From Polytrichum commune (Eukaryota > Streptophyta > Polytrichopsida > Polytrichales > Polytrichaceae): a stretch of 64,000 nt of DNA. The stretch spans positions 38,440,001 through 38,504,000 of the forward strand of contig OX485806.1 of NCBI GenBank assembly GCA_950295325.1, given 5' to 3'. The translations under genes and the position numbers were made by a program. The notes below the pieces were generated by a model. The model saw only the letters and a list, made by a program, of their open reading frames with translations. It did no database searches and had not been told where the DNA came from. This document shows positions 38,003-48,130 of this stretch, one piece after another (within the stretch, counting starts at the first letter, position 1; the number at the start of each line of letters is the position of its first letter).

Positions 38003-39399
38003 GGGTCGGTTTACACTATGGACCATGAAGTCGTCCCATGGCATTGTAAGAGCGTTGATTGGCTGCTGAACTCGTCCCCGGACCACTTCGGTTTACATTG
38101 AGGCAAAAATGGCAGAGGGACCATGAAGGTCGAGGTCCCCAAAATACAATTTTCAAGGCCTAATAATTGCATTGACATGGTCCAACGGGCTTTGGGGTGG
38201 AGAGGCAAGAGAGATGGTCTAGTAGGAAAAGGCAAGGGCCCATGGCGGAGAAATATTGTTTTCATAAAATTTTAATGAAATTATGTTTGGGGGCTTAATA
38301 TACAACTATTCCCATTAGATAAGGCTCACAACCACACTTTTCAACATATCATAGCCCATGAAACATACCACTACTACTTTGCCCTACCCCTTAAACAAGT
38401 TCCTACGTGTTTCACCAAACAACGTGGGACATCTAGAACGCAAGAATTCAAGTGCAGATTTGTTTTTTTAGTCTACCAATTGAAATGTTTGGATTCTTGA
38501 GGCGTGCAATATACCGTTGGAAATGTCATGAAAATACCAACGGTATATTACACGCCCCAAAAGATTTTAAAATTACAGTTGTAAAAAAAACAAAAAATCA
38601 TGTAGTTGTTTAGTGACTGTAGATCAGGGTGGTCAAAAGAACCAATTGGGGTTCTTTTTCGCAAAGTTTACTACGCTAAATAGGATATTTAGTGTTTGAT
38701 ACACTAAATATGAATGCATACACTAAATATCAATAACCCTATGAAAGTGAGTAACATCAAATGTAAACTCAAACACTAAATATCAACTTTGCTAATATGT
38801 GGAAGTTACATGTTTGAATTTAGTGTTAATATGGATATGAAAAAAAAATAACAATGATAAAAGGAGAATTCCAACATATCTTCTAGCAAATCTTTTAACA
38901 CTAATTGTTAAAGAATTGAAAATTAGTGTTGAGCAAGGTAGGGTGGTAACAACATTAAATATAATCAAACACTATATATCCTATTTAGTGTAGTGACAAC
39001 GCAAGGTACATGTCACATGTAAATTACATTGAACATGTACAAATTAAATCACTCATTTTTGTAAAAATTGTTGTGAAAGGATTTGCAAACCACATCTTCG
39101 ACACATTTAAGGAGTGAAGACAAGTGAAGCCTAAGAGAAGACAAGAGAATGGTCAAACTTGAATTTTTTTCCAAAATTGCCCTTTTTGGGCATGTATTAA
39201 AAACAAATCAGCACATTCACTTTTTGGTGCATGGTCATTCTTCTTGGTCCACATATGGTTTACACCTAGTGAGGGGCCCAAGACTTTCAAAACTATTTTT
39301 TTTAGAAGTTGGACCATGGAAGTTGGATCATGAACTCGGACCATTGGAAAAGGCCCTCTTCCATGGTCTAACTTCATGATCCATAGTGTAAACCAACTG
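38003..39399. mobile_element. PIF/Harbinger-like non-autonomous element, copy A (1,397 bp)
   Basis: The left end carries CGGTTTACACTATGGACCAT, and the right end its near-complement (ATGATCCATAGTGTAAACCA). TTA is duplicated at 38,000-38,002 and 39,400-39,402. The long inner arms also pair, including ATGGTCC and CCATGAAG repeats. It contains a foldback hairpin and a nested ACTACAC MITE (38,670-38,994). It has no transposase frame. It is the inverted relative of copy B at 40,273-41,323. Confidence 0.75.
38670..38994. mobile_element. ACTACAC MITE nested in copy A
   Basis: Left ACTACGCTAAATAGGATATT and reversed right ACTACACTAAATAGGATATA form inverted termini. Internal sequence matches 20,232-20,534 in reverse orientation (TTGAGCAAGGTAGGGTGGTA). 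Copy B carries only the left part of the same MITE at the corresponding place, so the MITE was present before copies A and B separated. Confidence 0.7.
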
Positions 39400-39402
39400 T
39401 TA

Positions 39403-40269
39403 TTTCCCAAAATCCTAGGGAGTTGGTGCTTAGTTTAAATTGCCCTCCTTGTTGTCGCATTTTCCCCTCATATATCATTGGTTTTGACATTAAAATAATC
39501 CACGAAGGAATGCAAATCACACGCACGTATCACGTTGTCATTGTTGTCATAATTGCACCGTTCACTTTGTGTTGCTCCATAATGTCACATGCTACAGTAA
39601 TTCTCTATTATCACACATCCATATTAACATTGTAAACTTCCTTATATCACATGCGCTTTGTTGCCACATGCGTGAAATTAGGGAGGTTAGAGTTGATTTA
39701 ATTGAAGCGAAAGCACACAAAAATTTACTATGGAATGTAGATTCCTTTGTTTGGACAAATTATTTGAAAAATAACATTTGAGGTCCCAAATTAGTCACAA
39801 TTGATCCACTTGAAATAATTTGACCACAAACTTATGAGTGTCATGTTTGTACTAGACCTCCTTTACCTTGGGAATAGTGTTGGGGGGCCCAACTCAAAGT
39901 GGTGGGCATCTAGCCTTGGCCAGTTACCTACCATTAGTCGGGACTCAACACACTTTGGGCCTTGGAACTCGGGACCCAATCCAAGTCCCAAGGAGATGAC
40001 GACGTGACTTACTACACAAACCATTGCCAACTTTTTTTTAAGTGTGTTTCTAATATTGAGTATGCCATGATTCATCCTTACATGTGCCGGTGCAATTCCA
40101 TCGTGCATAATCCATTGGTTCGGCCCCAATGATAGAATGCATCGGTTCACCCCACAATGCAGTTCTCATCGGTAGAATACATTTGACAACAATTTTAGTG
40201 AAGCAAGAAAACAACCGGCGAGGATTTATGCAATATAATGCCTCGGGTCGAGGGTTTTCCTATGCATAA
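39403..40269. other. Spacer between inverted copies A and B
   Basis: No supportable gene. The stretch separates two oppositely oriented copies of one element. Confidence 0.4.
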
Positions 40270-40272
40270 TTA

Positions 40273-41323
40273 GGGGCGATTTACACTATGGACCATGAAG
40301 TCGTCCCACATAAGAGGCCTATTTTGCGTGGGACGACTTCCATGGTCCGAGTTACTAAAATATTAGTTTTCATGGTTCATGGGCCCTTCACTAGGTGTAA
40401 ACCGAATGTGGACCATGAAGAATGACCATGCACCAAAAAATGGAGGTACTAATTTTTTTTAATACATGCCCAAAAAGGGCAATTTTGAAAAAAATTAAGT
40501 TTGATCATTCCTTGTCTTCTCACAACAATTTTTTTTAAATAAAATAAAATGAGCAATTTAATTTGTACATGCTCAATGTAATTTACATGTGACATGTACC
40601 TTGTGTTGTCACTACACTAAATAGGATATTTAGTGTTTGATTATATTTAATGTTGTTACCACCCTACCTTGCTCAACACTAATTCTCAATTCTTTGATAA
40701 TTAATGTTAGAAGATTTCCCATTGCACTTCTTTTGACTACCCTGATCTACAATCACTAAACCACTACAGATTTTTGTTTTTTGTTTTGCAACTGCATTTT
40801 GTAAGAATATTGGGGTGTGTAATATACCGTTGGAAAGGTATTTTCAAGACCTTTCCAACGGTATATTACAAGCCCCAAAATTCAAAACATTATATTTGGT
40901 AGACCAAAAAAACAAATTTGCACTTGAATTCTTGAGTTCTAGATGTCCCGCGTTGTTTGGTGAAACACGTGTGAGCCGGTTTAAGGGGTAGGGCAAGGTA
41001 GTGCTGGTATGTCTCATGGGCTATGGTATAATTAAGGCGCTTAAAAGGTAGATTCATTAAAAAAGTATTGAAATGGTATTTCTTTGAAATGGCCTTTTCC
41101 TACCAGACCACCTCTCTTGCCTCTCTCAATGCAAAACCCGTTGGACCATGTCAGTGCATTTATTAGGCCTTAAAAAATATATTTTGGGGACCTCGACCTC
41201 CATGGTCCCTCTGCCATTTTTTCCTTAGTGTAAACCGAAGTTGTCCCAGGAGAACTTCAATAGCCAATCAGCTGCCTTGCAGAGCCATGGTCCAACTTCA
41301 TGGTCCATAGTGTAAACCGCCCC
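40273..41323. mobile_element. PIF/Harbinger-like non-autonomous element, copy B (1,051 bp)
   Basis: Terminal inverted repeats GGGGCGATTTACACTATGGA and reversed right end GGGGCGGTTTACACTATGGA have one mismatch in 20, and TTA is duplicated at 40,270-40,272 and 41,324-41,326. Internally it is collinear with copy A in reverse, including the hairpin ATATACCGTTGGAAAGGT at about 40,820, but it is shorter, mainly through a shorter nested MITE. Its cleaner termini suggest a younger insertion than A. Confidence 0.85.
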
Positions 41324-41329
41324 TTAGGT

Positions 41330-42730
41330 CATTGAGCCTTTACACAATGACATAAAAGTTCTCCACTTGAGGCATTCATTTTCTTCCTTCACGTTGGTTG
41401 GCTTGCATGGGTGATATTCAATGTACCATTTCTACATTGCTCAACCTAAGCATTGTAGCTTAGAGATTTGAGTCTTAGTTTACATGAACCATATATCTGA
41501 GGTGCATATGTGTGGAGGCAATCCCCTTTTGTATTTGCCTAATCAACCTTTAACTTCTTGGAGCATATTGTGGTATCATTAGATCGTAATCTACAAAGTA
41601 AGATTTTTAGAGTTTATTTTTTTTATTGTACCTTAAAATAAAAGTTGTTGCTAATGATTTTAAGATCACATCAATATGGTAGTAATATTTAATGATTTTC
41701 ATGAATATTTAATGATTGTAATCATTAAAATTCAAGTAAAGTGTGTAAATATATGCAATAATATTTTAGTCCAAACTTTGAAGATTGTATTAAGAATTGA
41801 TATAACCGTTGAGGTAAGAAAAAAATGTCATAGAAAATAGAAAATTTTCAATCAAAATAATATGAAATTACTCTGTATGACAATGTATCAACAAACGCAA
41901 AGTTAGTTCATTCTTGACTTTAAAATTGATTGTGAACAACTATCTTTTCATATTGGAATGGGATCATTGCCATTCACAAGAAATTTCACGAGAAACACAT
42001 TGATGCTTATTTTGACCTTCCTTGCTCTTTCCTTTTGCTCGGGGAGGCAACTACAGTACCCTAACATTACCGAGCCCAAAGGTATTTACTGCAGCCCTTG
42101 CATCGAGGCGCTGCAGAGTGGCGTCAGAGCGGAATAAGGAGGGTGGTCACCGTTCAGAGTCACCTGCCTGCCTGCGTGCTGCCGGACCCGCCCCGGCCCG
42201 GGATGGAACGCCACCATGGCATCCACATGGCCCACCTCCACACTGTCCGCCACGTCACAGGTCCAGATCCGCTGCCGTCCGCCCGCCCCCCGAGGTAACA
42301 GGGTCCTCGCACCACATGCCATGCCATGCCCATACCATCACGACCATGGACATCACCCGCCATCCATCCATCCATGGCGGTAACCTAAGCGCCCTCGGGG
42401 AGTGCGCTCTCCATACCCTGCTTTTCAAAACCTCATTCAAGCAACCGTCATGATTGTGCAAATACCTGCTGATGCAGTAGAGAGTCCACATTTCTGGTGC
42501 TACGGAAGGTGTTGTAGGAAGCGATGACATTGCAGATGCTATAGGGGCAAGATCAGGTCGTGGAGTGCTTGTTTCCATACATTCATTGGTTCGTTGTTAA
42601 TTGTAACATGTACATTTCGCAAGCAGTTTGAATTTATGCAGCAATGGAGATTAGCATCATGTAGTAATGCGAAGGGCGCCTTTAGGGAAGGTATACGGCT
42701 GTGATGATCGTGGTTGCCTCTTAGTCCTCA
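41330..42730. other. Spacer with GC-rich block and repeat copy
   Basis: 41,911-42,080 is the partner of the repeat at 28,775-28,965. The GC-rich stretch 42,080-42,560 has open frames on both strands with no recognisable product, and a CCAT microsatellite near 42,360-42,375. No gene is called. Confidence 0.35.
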
Positions 42731-42734
42731 CAAG

Positions 42735-43005
42735 GCGCTCCCAAGACCCCTCACTGATCGCGGTTTCGACGTTTGTGAGGGGATCTGCATTTTTCGCCCA
42801 CATGGCGCTCCCAATCACCCTCAAACCTCGCGATTTCCACGTTTCTGATTGGATCAGCATTTTTCTCCCACATGGCGCTCCCAATCAGCCTTAGTGATCG
42901 CGGTTTCCACGTTTATGATTGGATCTGCATTTTCCTCCCACACGGCGCTCCCAATCAGCCTCAGTGATCGCGGTTTCCACGTTTCTGATTGGATCTACAT
43001 TTTGT
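42735..43005. repeat. Tandem repeat, four units of about 70 bp
   Basis: Each unit begins GGCGCTCCCAATCA, continues TGATCGCGGTTTCCACGTTT and ends GATTGGATCTGCATTTT..CCCACA. Units 2-4 are more alike than unit 1. It lies just upstream of the MULE transposase gene, so it may be a subterminal or promoter repeat of that transposon. Confidence 0.8.
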
Positions 43006-43243
43006 AACCTACTCATGTACTATTTACTCCAATTTTAGGCCTCAGCCCACTGTCTCCTTTCTAGTGATGCCACTACCACAATGATGTTCTCATGCTATGT
43101 CCGCAACATCATGTCGTAACGATAGTCGTGCTTTTAGTCTAATGTTTTGTTCAGTTTTGCAACGATGGCGGTGATGGGCCACATTACAACATCAACATAA
43201 GTTTTGGTAATGTGGATGTGGTCACTAAAGCTACAGGGCTTCA

Positions 43244-43692
43244 ATGGGACCTTCTGTAACAGACGCCGTTGTTCACTCCTGTGATGGATTGCATACCCAA
43301 TTGCATTGTCTTCAAAACGGAAAGCATGGCGCAGAACAATCACATGGCCTGATGCAGATTGTGCAACCGTCATATGAATCTACATACCAAGAGGTACACA
43401 AGCAGGACTTGGAACGCCTCCGCAGTTGCGTCCAGAAACTTGAAGCAGGAACGTTCATGCATATTGATCTATTGTGGGCAAGCCACATCCGGATGAAAGG
43501 GAGGAGGTCTGATCCGAGAATTCCCGCTTCAGTTTCGGTTGCTTACATACCATGGGGTCGAGTCTAAGATTTTGTGAAAGGCGAGGAGGCTCGCACTGAC
43601 GGTCCCTGCAAATTTGTTTGCCAGGGCACAACATCCAACAAAGAGGGGGAACTCATGTTCCCCCGCTGGAATAGCTACTCTGCCATCATTAG
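43244..43692 (+). CDS. MULE transposase, N-terminal exon
   Basis: Exon 1 of a Mutator-like transposase. It includes SDPRIPASVSVAYIPWGRV, DFVKGEEARTDGPCKFVCQG and FPRWNSYSAIIR. The start is uncertain; 43,244 is the most upstream in-frame ATG. The exon ends ATTAG|GTGTCT at 43,692, and the next begins GTGCAG|GTATCATTGCC at 43,823; splicing gives IIRYHCQYGPND in frame. There is one in-frame stop (at 43,565-43,567), so this copy is probably not functional. The family is a plant MULE lineage with FAR1-like organisation: zinc-binding N terminus, DDE core and SWIM finger. Confidence 0.65.
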
Positions 43693-43822
43693 GTGTCTTT
43701 GTAACATGCCCGATAACCAACATTGTGCATTTTGTAATGTTACAAGATTCAAACAAGTTCGTTCCTTGTTACACATGGATCTTTCAATTGTAATTTTTGT
43801 TGACCCCATCCCTGAGGTGCAG

Positions 43823-44561
43823 GTATCATTGCCAGTATGGACCAAACGACAATGCATCGACCATACTAGTGGTTACAAAGGACATGTACCAGAAAAAACG
43901 GAAGCTCGATGCGAAAGGCAAATATGTTCCAAATGGAAAGGGTCACACGGGCCCACGTACATCCGCAAGGATGCGAGGATCGGGTCAACGAAGGGGGTGC
44001 CAGTGTAATTTTGTCGTCAAGCGATTGTACTTAGAGCCTTCAGTTGCAGAAATAACGTACCACGAGATGAAGCATGTGAACCTCAAAGGTTTTTTTTGCC
44101 ATGGCTCTACAAAAGTGGGCCATAAGAGTAGATTCTCCAGCCACCTCTCGCAAGAAGTTCGGGAGTTCATCATGACCAACTTGCGCTTGGGTTTGTCTAT
44201 CCCACAAATAATGGCCAAACACAAGAAACACTTCTTGGAGGTATGTGAAAGAGGGGAGAAACTAACCCGGGACCTATTCATATGTGACCAAGACATTCGT
44301 AACATCGTTGGTCGCCTTGCAATAGAAACCTACAAATGCGACAACAATGACGCCAAATCTGTGCGCATGTGGGTGCAAGAACATCTCCACCTCGTCTTCT
44401 ACTACAAAGAGTCGGGCATACATGTGCGTGGAGCAATAACACGTGATAACATTCCATTCACAATAGGAATCCAGACATCTTGGCAACAAGATATGATGCT
44501 CAAGCACGGGCACAAAAATGCAGTGTCCATTGATGCAACGTTCGCAACCAACGAGAACAAA
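43823..44561 (+). CDS. MULE transposase, exon 2 (first catalytic Asp)
   Basis: Encodes YHCQYGPNDN, a basic stretch with TGPRTSARMRGSGQRRGCQC, a helix-rich DNA-binding region, and the start of the RNase H-like core. NAVSIDATFATNENK contains the first catalytic Asp (S-I-D-A-T-F, the usual MULE motif). The exon ends GAGAACAAA|GTTTGT at 44,561. The following 148-bp intron ends TTGTTGCAG at 44,709, and splicing restores the expected NENK|FPLYTLMVFDDW. No frame break is seen within this exon. Confidence 0.8.
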
Positions 44562-44709
44562 GTTTGTTGTCTTTGTGGTCTCTAACTGGGCATGTTACAG
44601 AGCATGGAAGACCATGTGTTCTGCCGGGATGGATGTTACAAAAGTGTACATTGTAACTTGCATGGTTCCGCCAAAATCTAATGTTATTTTGTTGGGGTTA
44701 TTGTTGCAG

Positions 44710-45346
44710 TTTCCATTGTATACCTTGATGGTTTTCGATGACTGGATAAACGGAGTATCTGTCGCGTACATCATTACATCTAGTTCAAAGCAACATGATC
44801 TTGAACCATGGATGAGGGCGCTCGCGAATAAAATGTTGTCGGTGCAAGAAGATTGGATGCCGAATGCATTCATTACAGATTGTGCACAGGCAGAGATTGG
44901 AGGGTTGCAGAGTGTATGGCCTGGAGTGAAAATGTTTTTGTGCCTCTGGTATGTCCGTCGTGCCTGGTTGAAACAAGCTGTAGCAAAAATTAAAGACCAT
45001 GCGGTCCGGGCTGGTGTGCTGAAGGGATTGGGCCGTATTATGTACGACACTAAGTGCCCTGAGGGAGATGACATGGGGCCTTGGGCTATTCGCCAATTGA
45101 ATGTTCTTATGGAAAACTTTCCCATTGTGAGCAGTTTTTGGGCTTACTTTGACAAACAATGGGCAGACAAGACCCATATGTGGGTCGTGGGGCATCGTAA
45201 CCTACCATATGTTGGGCAGGATACAAATGCAGCAATTGAAAGTTACCACTCCAACCTTAAAGTCACTTTGCGTGCCTCAAAAGGGGGAGCCCATGGACGT
45301 CATTTAGACTGGGTCATATATGAGTTGACAGAGGACATTCTATCCC
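44710..45346 (+). CDS. MULE transposase, exon 3, left part (second Asp and Glu)
   Basis: Contains FPLYTLMVFDDWINGVSVAY, then the second catalytic region PNAFITDCAQAEIGGLQSVW followed by VKMFLCLWYVRRAW (the usual C-x-W-H motif has Tyr for His), and the third acidic residue in NAAIESYHSNLK. The frame runs ELTEDILS up to the CCC at 45,344-45,346, where the 16-kb element has inserted; the apparent end of the open frame just beyond is inside the inserted DNA. The exon continues on the far side at 61,536. Confidence 0.85.
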
Positions 45347-45363
45347 AAACACTATATTCGTTA

Positions 45364-45760
45364 AATTGAGACTTTTTGGGCATTTTGAGACATTCACAGA
45401 AATAAGAACAAGGATAAATGGAACACATATTGGAGAAAGTTGTAAGATGCGAACACTTTGAAGCGGGTGTTTAGAACAAGAACCCCGTTAATAACTCAAT
45501 ATTTGGGATTGTTTAGGGTGGGCAATCCAAACCTTAGGCCAAGTTGAAGGGGAAATCTTAAAACATTCATATTATCGCACAAAAACTTGTATGAATATGG
45601 TTTAGGTAGGGCAATCCAAACCATAGATCATATTGAAGGGGAAATATGTGAACCAATATAATATAACATACAAAATATTCCAAACTCATATTTGTGATGG
45701 TTTAGGTAGGGCAATCCAAACCTTAGACCATATGGAAGGGGAAATCATGTGACACTTATA
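45364..45760. repeat. Subterminal repeats of the 16-kb element, left end
   Basis: Three units of about 90-100 bp each carry GTTTAGGTAGGGCAATCCAA or a close variant (starts at 45,511, 45,600 and 45,700), followed by ACCTTAGACCATATTGAAGG and GGAAAT. The 22-bp core aligns with the element's internal palindrome at about 16 of 22 positions, with differences that include CG-to-CA and C-to-T changes. Confidence 0.7.
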
Positions 45761-45889
45761 TTATTGCAACAAAAAAAACATACAAAGTGTGGCATGTAAA
45801 ATGCATAGCATGCTAACACAACACATCCATTGGATAGTGCGACCCAAAATGTTCTTGCCTATGGCCCAAAACCCTACGCCTACTATGGC

Positions 45890-46222
45890 CTATCTAGCCT
45901 CGGAGACTACATCTTTTTCTTTTGCTTCATTTTCTTTTGCTTTTTTTTCTTTTGCCTCTTTTTCTTTTGCCTCTTTTTCTTTTGCTGCGGCTTCTTTTGC
46001 TCGCATTGCTTCAACATTCCTGAAAATCTCCGCCCCGCGACTATAGCCATTCTTGGGGTGACCGCCATCAATAACACATTTTGGATTCCATTAGCCGCCC
46101 GAATTATACGACGAAGAATTCGAATACGATGAAGTGGACTGTCTTGCATTTCTGGTCATGGAGTAGAAACGCTCCAACTCGACGGACGCACTAGCCCGCA
46201 TAGGTCTACGGGTGGGAGCAAC
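45890..46222 (-). CDS. Last exon: Lys/Glu-rich tail of the element's minus-strand gene
   Basis: Begins after a good acceptor (GCGTTGCAG|GTTGCTCCC) in phase 0 and reads VAPTRRPMRASASVELERFY, a Ser-rich stretch, then EIFRNVEAMRAKEAAAKEKE and further K-E-K-E-A repeats, ending in a stop at 45,890. The Ala/Lys/Glu repeats should form a long charged helix. The frame contains an apparent break. It most likely belongs with the FCP1-like exon upstream: exons at 46,353-46,706 and here are joined in the same phase. Confidence 0.5.
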
Positions 46223-46352
46223 CTGCAACGCGTGAATGCAAGAACACACGTGTTAGTTTAGGGAGGAAGACCCAAACGTGTCACACGTTCATTTTTTAAG
46301 TGCCGGATGATTGTAATGCGCGGTTAACCATGTTTTGGGGGGGGGGGTTCAC

Positions 46353-46706
46353 CTTGTCACCGGGGGCGTTCCCGTCGGAGTCGGCGAGGAGGGGCAATGC
46401 GTCCCGCAAAGGAATAGGAAGGGTGCCACTCTTCGTAGGCCGAGCGTCCATCCGCAGCCGCCGTTGAGGTGTAATACTGCCGCCGGGCCGAGAGGGGGAC
46501 GTCCGGACGCATTTGCGATCTATGCCCTTGAGCGGCGACGGGGACGGAGAATGCCGGAAGATTTGCTTGGGTGGGGGGCTATCGACGACGCCAGCGTCAA
46601 TAGGCTCCTTGGAGTAGTCGATGGTGGACGCGGCATCGTAGACGGTCTCGTAGAAGAAGCTCCCCAAGTTTGATTCGCTGACGATCTCAATCGAGGGCTC
46701 CAAACG
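46353..46706 (-). CDS. Exon: Ser/Pro-rich linker of the element's minus-strand gene
   Basis: Bounded by an acceptor (TTTTTGCGCCAG|CGTTTGG) and a donor (GACAAG|GTGAAC), both phase 0. It encodes RLEPSIEIVSESNLGSFFYE, then a Pro/Ser/Arg-rich disordered region (FRHSPSPSPLKG, RTSPSRPGGSITPQRRLRMD). It lies between the FCP1-like exon and the Lys/Glu tail. How it joins the FCP1-like exon is unclear, because that exon reads to a stop without an obvious donor. Confidence 0.45.
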
Positions 46707-46825
46707 CTGGCGCAAAAAAGGAAACAAAACAAAACCCAAGGGGAGGGGGGGAGGGGGGAGCATGTGAAAATCGATATACAATTGAGGCATAATATATCAC
46801 ACACAATGGCACACCATGTAGTATC

Positions 46826-47638
46826 TCAAATGAATTTATTATATTTCGCGTGAGCGTACAACTCTCTGTACATATAGTCCTTCGGATCCATGTATCTTTC
46901 GCCTATCGGATTACAACTAAGGAACCGGGGCACGGGTAGTCCGCTCCCCACGAGCGTTTGAATGTACTTAAGTAGGTCTAACAAAAAGCGGTCTCGGACC
47001 TTCTCGACCGTCCACGTGGGGCAAACTATGAAGTTCGAGGTCGGGTTCAAAATGTTTTTGGAAGCGCTGTCGTCCACCATCAACGTGTTGTCACGGGTGG
47101 GGCGAACGTCGTAGGGACAGCCGACCATGGTCGGACGCTGGTCCCATACGACTGGCTTCAAGACCTTAAGAAATTGGTTTACGGCGGGGTTGTTGGGCTT
47201 CTTCACAACCCTGCCCTCGGGGGTGTACAATGTTTTACAAGAATCTTGTCCTAGGACCAAGCAGGGGGGTTGGAGTCCCTTGAAGATGAACTCCACGACG
47301 GCCTGGGTATTCTCGGACTTCATGGAGCTCCAAATGATCACCCACCATTTGGATAGGGCGACCTGTAGGAAGCACCGAAGCCACGGGCGGAGGTACACTA
47401 GCTTGCTTTTGATGTACGCGGGGGGTCCATCGTAGTTGGCGTCCTCGGGCTTGCAGAAAGGCACCGTTGGGACCCTCGGACAATGCACGCACTGGACAAG
47501 GACCCCGTTGAGGTCTAGCACCAGGAACCGGGTCTTGGGAGGCGAAGGTGGCGAGGGCAAAATCGGGGGGACCACCGCGCTGTCCTCCACACTCCTCGGA
47601 GAGGATCGGTGGGGAGCTGCGACGCTATGCTCCGAACC
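46826..47638 (-). CDS. FCP1/SCP-like HAD phosphatase domain exon
   Basis: The exon starts after a clear acceptor (CGTCGCCGCAG|GGTTCGG) with no ATG near its start, so it is internal rather than a gene start. It encodes a ~225-residue domain of the FCP1/NIF (CTD-phosphatase-like HAD) family: TRFLVLDLNGVLVQC at the catalytic loop, WVIIWSSMKSENTQAVVEFI in the middle, and TLMVDDSASKNILNP with the late acidic pair. Canonical members have DxDxT/V; here the second Asp is Asn (D-L-N-G-V), as in some plant relatives, so phosphatase activity is doubtful. It could be the C-terminal domain of the upstream ParB-methyltransferase gene (an in-phase junction is possible) or a separate gene. Confidence 0.75.
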   Translation of the reverse strand, partial: GSEHSVAAPHRSSPRSVEDSAVVPPILPSPPSPPKTRFLVLDLNGVLVQCVHCPRVPTVPFCKPEDANYDGPPAYIKSKLVYLRPWLRCFLQVALSKWWVIIWSSMKSENTQAVVEFIFKGLQPPCLVLGQDSCKTLYTPEGRVVKKPNNPAVNQFLKVLKPVVWDQRPTMVGCPYDVRPTRDNTLMVDDSASKNILNPTSNFIVCPTWTVEKVRDRFLLDLLKYIQTLVGSGLPVPRFLSCNPIGERYMDPKDYMYRELYAHAKYNKFI

Positions 47639-48130
47639 CTGCGGCGACGAGCGAGAGAAGGCGGCGAGGACTATGTTATGCTATGTCCATCTCAAGCAGA
47701 ACGGAAATTTTGTGCAAACACAAGAAAGAATTGGACCATTGGTGGCAACAAAAACATACAAGGGAACAACATACATTGGGACACGGATGCAAACATATGG
47801 GCGCCAAAAATAATAATTTTATTTTAACAAATTTCTATGTACAATTTGATTTGGGGGGGGGGGGGGGGCGCGGTGAACGAGGGCATTCACACTATCCTAA
47901 TTCTACATCTACAAAATTGGTTGCGCGCCGCCAAGGTCGAGCGTAGTCGAATGCAGGTGAGACGAAGGGGATCGCGGGGGGGCACGTTGGGGGGAGGGGG
48001 AGCAAGTGTAGACCAGGGGGGCAGGGGGTGTGCATTTCCTCCTAGCAAGGGGGACACGACCACGCCAACAAGACAGTGACCCAGGAAGTTTGGGTCGGTC
48101 GACCCAAACTGGGAGGGCTCAGTGTATTAC

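Noticed and set aside
42022-42453. ORFs on both strands in the GC-rich block
   Set aside because: Overlapping frames on both strands with low-complexity composition, no splice logic and no recognisable domain; typical of GC-rich non-coding DNA.
44595-45195. Long minus-strand ORFs across the MULE catalytic exon
   Set aside because: They are shadows of the plus-strand exon that carries the SIDATF, FITDCAQAE and NAAIESYHS catalytic motifs.
47850-47868. Long G tract as a regulatory G-quadruplex
   Set aside because: It is a homopolymer run in a presumed intron. Several such runs (also near 8,049 and 46,336) occur in the window and may partly be assembly noise, so no function is claimed.
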